From positions 1 through 6,441 of the forward strand of contig DVOF01000147.1 in assembly GCA_018713805.1 (NCBI GenBank): a stretch of 6,441 nt of DNA. Direction: 5' to 3'. Position 1 is the first letter of the stretch. Each line of letters starts with the position of its first letter. Source of the stretch: Candidatus Aphodoplasma excrementigallinarum (lineage in GTDB: Bacteria > Bacillota > Clostridia > UBA1381 > UMGS1253). A program made the position numbers and the translations under genes. This document shows, in pieces, positions 5,291 to 6,441 of the stretch. The notes beneath the pieces are model-generated. The model ran no database searches. It was not told the DNA's origin and saw nothing but the letters and a program-made list of their open reading frames with translations.

Positions 5291-6377
5291 GGTTCTGTCC
5301 ACCCGTCTTCGCCTTGTCCGGCAGCAAATCCTTGTTCTTACGCAAAAACAGCCTTCTGCGCAGCTCGCGGTACGCCCGCTCGCCCTTTTCAATGAAGAAG
5401 TACATAAACGGATTAAACACATAGTCGAGCGCGCCCACAAACTCTACAAAATCGCCCGTGAAGCCCTTCTTGAAGCGATAGAGGCCATAGAGCGGCTGCC
5501 CTTTGTTGAGGTCGCCCGACACGCCGCGGAAGTCGTAGATATCGCAGTGGTTTTCTACCGCCCATTTCATCATCTCCCACTGCATCAGGTAGTTCGGCAT
5601 CAGATTGCGGTCCTCGTTGCTGCTCGCGCCGTACAGATACCACACCTTGTTGCCGTACAGGATTGCCACCGCGCCGGAAAGCAGCTTGTCGCCGTGATAG
5701 ATCAGATACAGGCGCAGGCTGTCGCCCATCTCGTCGTACATCTTCTCAAAATATTCCAGCGAACGCGGGATAAACCCGTCGCGCACGCCCGTATCCATCA
5801 TAACCTTGCAAAACGCCGGCAAATCCTCCTTCGTGCCAATCCGGCACGTTACGCCTTTGCGGATCGAAAGGCGCACATTGTAGCGCGTTTTGCTCTCAAA
5901 GCTTGCCAGCACTTCGTCCTCCGTCATACCGGTAATCGTTTTCCGGAACACAAAGCGCGGCTGCACACCCTCAAAGTTTTTCGACTTGTTGAACCGGAAG
6001 CCCATATCCGCCATCTGCTTGCAGAACTTCTCGTCGTCCGCCGGCACGTCGGGGTCGATTTTGAGCACATAGCTTTTGTGCTTTTTGGCCAGCTGCTTTG
6101 CGCCATCCACAAGCTCCTGGATCGTGTCCTTGTCGTAAATATCGCAGACCGGCCCGCGCGGCGAATACATGATCGTGAGCGGGAAAAACGGGATTTTCCG
6201 GATCAGGAGCGACATCGAGCCTTTGATCTTGCCGTTTTCGTCCTCCGCAATCAGGATTTCGTTTTTCCACATATCCTTTACCTTTGCCCACCGGAGCGAC
6301 TGCAAAAAGTGCCCCTTCTTATTCTCCTGTAAAAACTGCTCGTATTCCTCATACCGGTCGGGTGTAAGAAGCTTCAT
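5253..6377 (-). CDS. FemAB/FemX-family peptidoglycan bridge aminoacyltransferase
   Basis: 374 residues; the ATG at 6377 has a GGAGGAAAA SD. Twin GNAT-like fold of the Fem family: FLQSLRWAKVK near residues 24-34, the first-domain core with YSPRGPVCDI, KTRYNVRLSIRKGV, then the second domain with LSGAVAILYGNKVWYLYGAS and LMPNYLMQWEMMKWA, DIYDFRGVSG, and the closing LYRFKKGFTGDFVEFVG signature. There is no long coiled-coil arm, so it resembles FemX (first bridge residue) more than FemA/FemB. Such enzymes use aminoacyl-tRNA to add amino acids to the third residue of the lipid II stem peptide at the inner membrane face. The C-terminal ~40 residues are basic and poorly conserved in appearance, and the last 38 bp overlap the racemase gene. 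It is first in the operon with the racemase and prfA. The amino acid transferred cannot be read from the sequence. Confidence 0.92.
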   Translation of the reverse strand: MKLLTPDRYEEYEQFLQENKKGHFLQSLRWAKVKDMWKNEILIAEDENGKIKGSMSLLIRKIPFFPLTIMYSPRGPVCDIYDKDTIQELVDGAKQLAKKHKSYVLKIDPDVPADDEKFCKQMADMGFRFNKSKNFEGVQPRFVFRKTITGMTEDEVLASFESKTRYNVRLSIRKGVTCRIGTKEDLPAFCKVMMDTGVRDGFIPRSLEYFEKMYDEMGDSLRLYLIYHGDKLLSGAVAILYGNKVWYLYGASSNEDRNLMPNYLMQWEMMKWAVENHCDIYDFRGVSGDLNKGQPLYGLYRFKKGFTGDFVEFVGALDYVFNPFMYFFIEKGERAYRELRRRLFLRKNKDLLPDKAKTGGQNHEKADHTEKAAD

Positions 6378-6402
6378 GCCAATTTTCCTCCGTTTCAGGC
6401 CT

Positions 6403-6414
6403 GCGGCGCGCCGC
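6403..6414. repeat. GC-only 12-bp perfect palindrome in the femX leader
   Basis: GCGGCGCGCCGC is self-complementary and all G/C within an otherwise AT-rich leader, 25 bp upstream of the femX-like ATG. AGGC (6397-6400) and GCCT (6418-6421) could extend it across a small internal loop. In RNA it could fold into a short hairpin before the SD. Function unknown. Confidence 0.35.
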
Positions 6415-6424
6415 CCTGCCTTCT

Positions 6425-6430
6425 ATAATA
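6425..6430 (-). promoter_or_regulatory. Possible -10 box of the femX-alr-prfA operon
   Basis: TATTAT on the minus strand, about 48 bp upstream of the femX-like ATG, in a sharply AT-rich stretch. The matching -35 would fall outside the window, so the promoter cannot be confirmed here. Confidence 0.3.
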
Positions 6431-6441
6431 AATATTTGTAT

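Noticed and set aside
5291..5440. 50-codon upstream extension of the racemase frame
   Set aside because: It lies wholly inside the femX-like gene, is Cys/Arg-rich and unlike any racemase N-terminus; family similarity begins at the ATG at 5290.
5184..6332. Long plus-strand reading frame (382 codons) opposite the femX-like gene
   Set aside because: It is a shadow frame: antisense to a conserved Fem-family gene and without any family motif.

Overview
The window reads as chromosome from an anaerobic, endospore-forming member of the Bacillota (class Clostridia or close relatives) with mid-range GC. The evidence is a complete Spo0A, a BofA-family sigma-K checkpoint protein, strong G-rich Shine-Dalgarno sequences and low-GC intergenic regions. 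Genus cannot be fixed from this sequence. No RNA genes, CRISPR arrays, insertion sequences or prophage genes were seen. This is mostly core chromosome, and its interest lies in gene order and regulation rather than in an obviously new system.

Left part, minus strand (1-1793): spo0A has its own sigma-A-like promoter and a terminator. It is followed by a polysaccharide deacetylase-family gene that has a separate well-spaced promoter and runs off the left edge.

Middle, plus strand (1880-3044): divergent from spo0A, across a 233-bp intergenic region, is a two-gene unit made of a DUF2508 (YaaL-type) gene and bofA. A sigma-H-like promoter candidate precedes it. Next is a separately promoted small gene for a zinc-ribbon/TM2 membrane protein, whose leader holds a perfect 8-bp hairpin. 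A long, nearly perfect bidirectional terminator (3045-3086) separates this half from the convergent operon to its right and includes the prfA stop codon.

Right part, minus strand (3081-6441): a tightly packed operon femX-like -> alr-like racemase -> prfA. The first two genes overlap by 38 bp, and the end of the racemase gene overlaps an alternative prfA start as ATGA. The operon couples a FemAB-type peptidoglycan aminoacyltransferase and a PLP-dependent amino-acid racemase with release factor 1. The racemase keeps the N-terminal PLP-barrel motifs but has a divergent C-terminus, so alanine specificity is an inference. The two cell-wall genes plausibly act together on peptide cross-bridges. spo0A and bofA mark the start of sporulation and the late sigma-K checkpoint.
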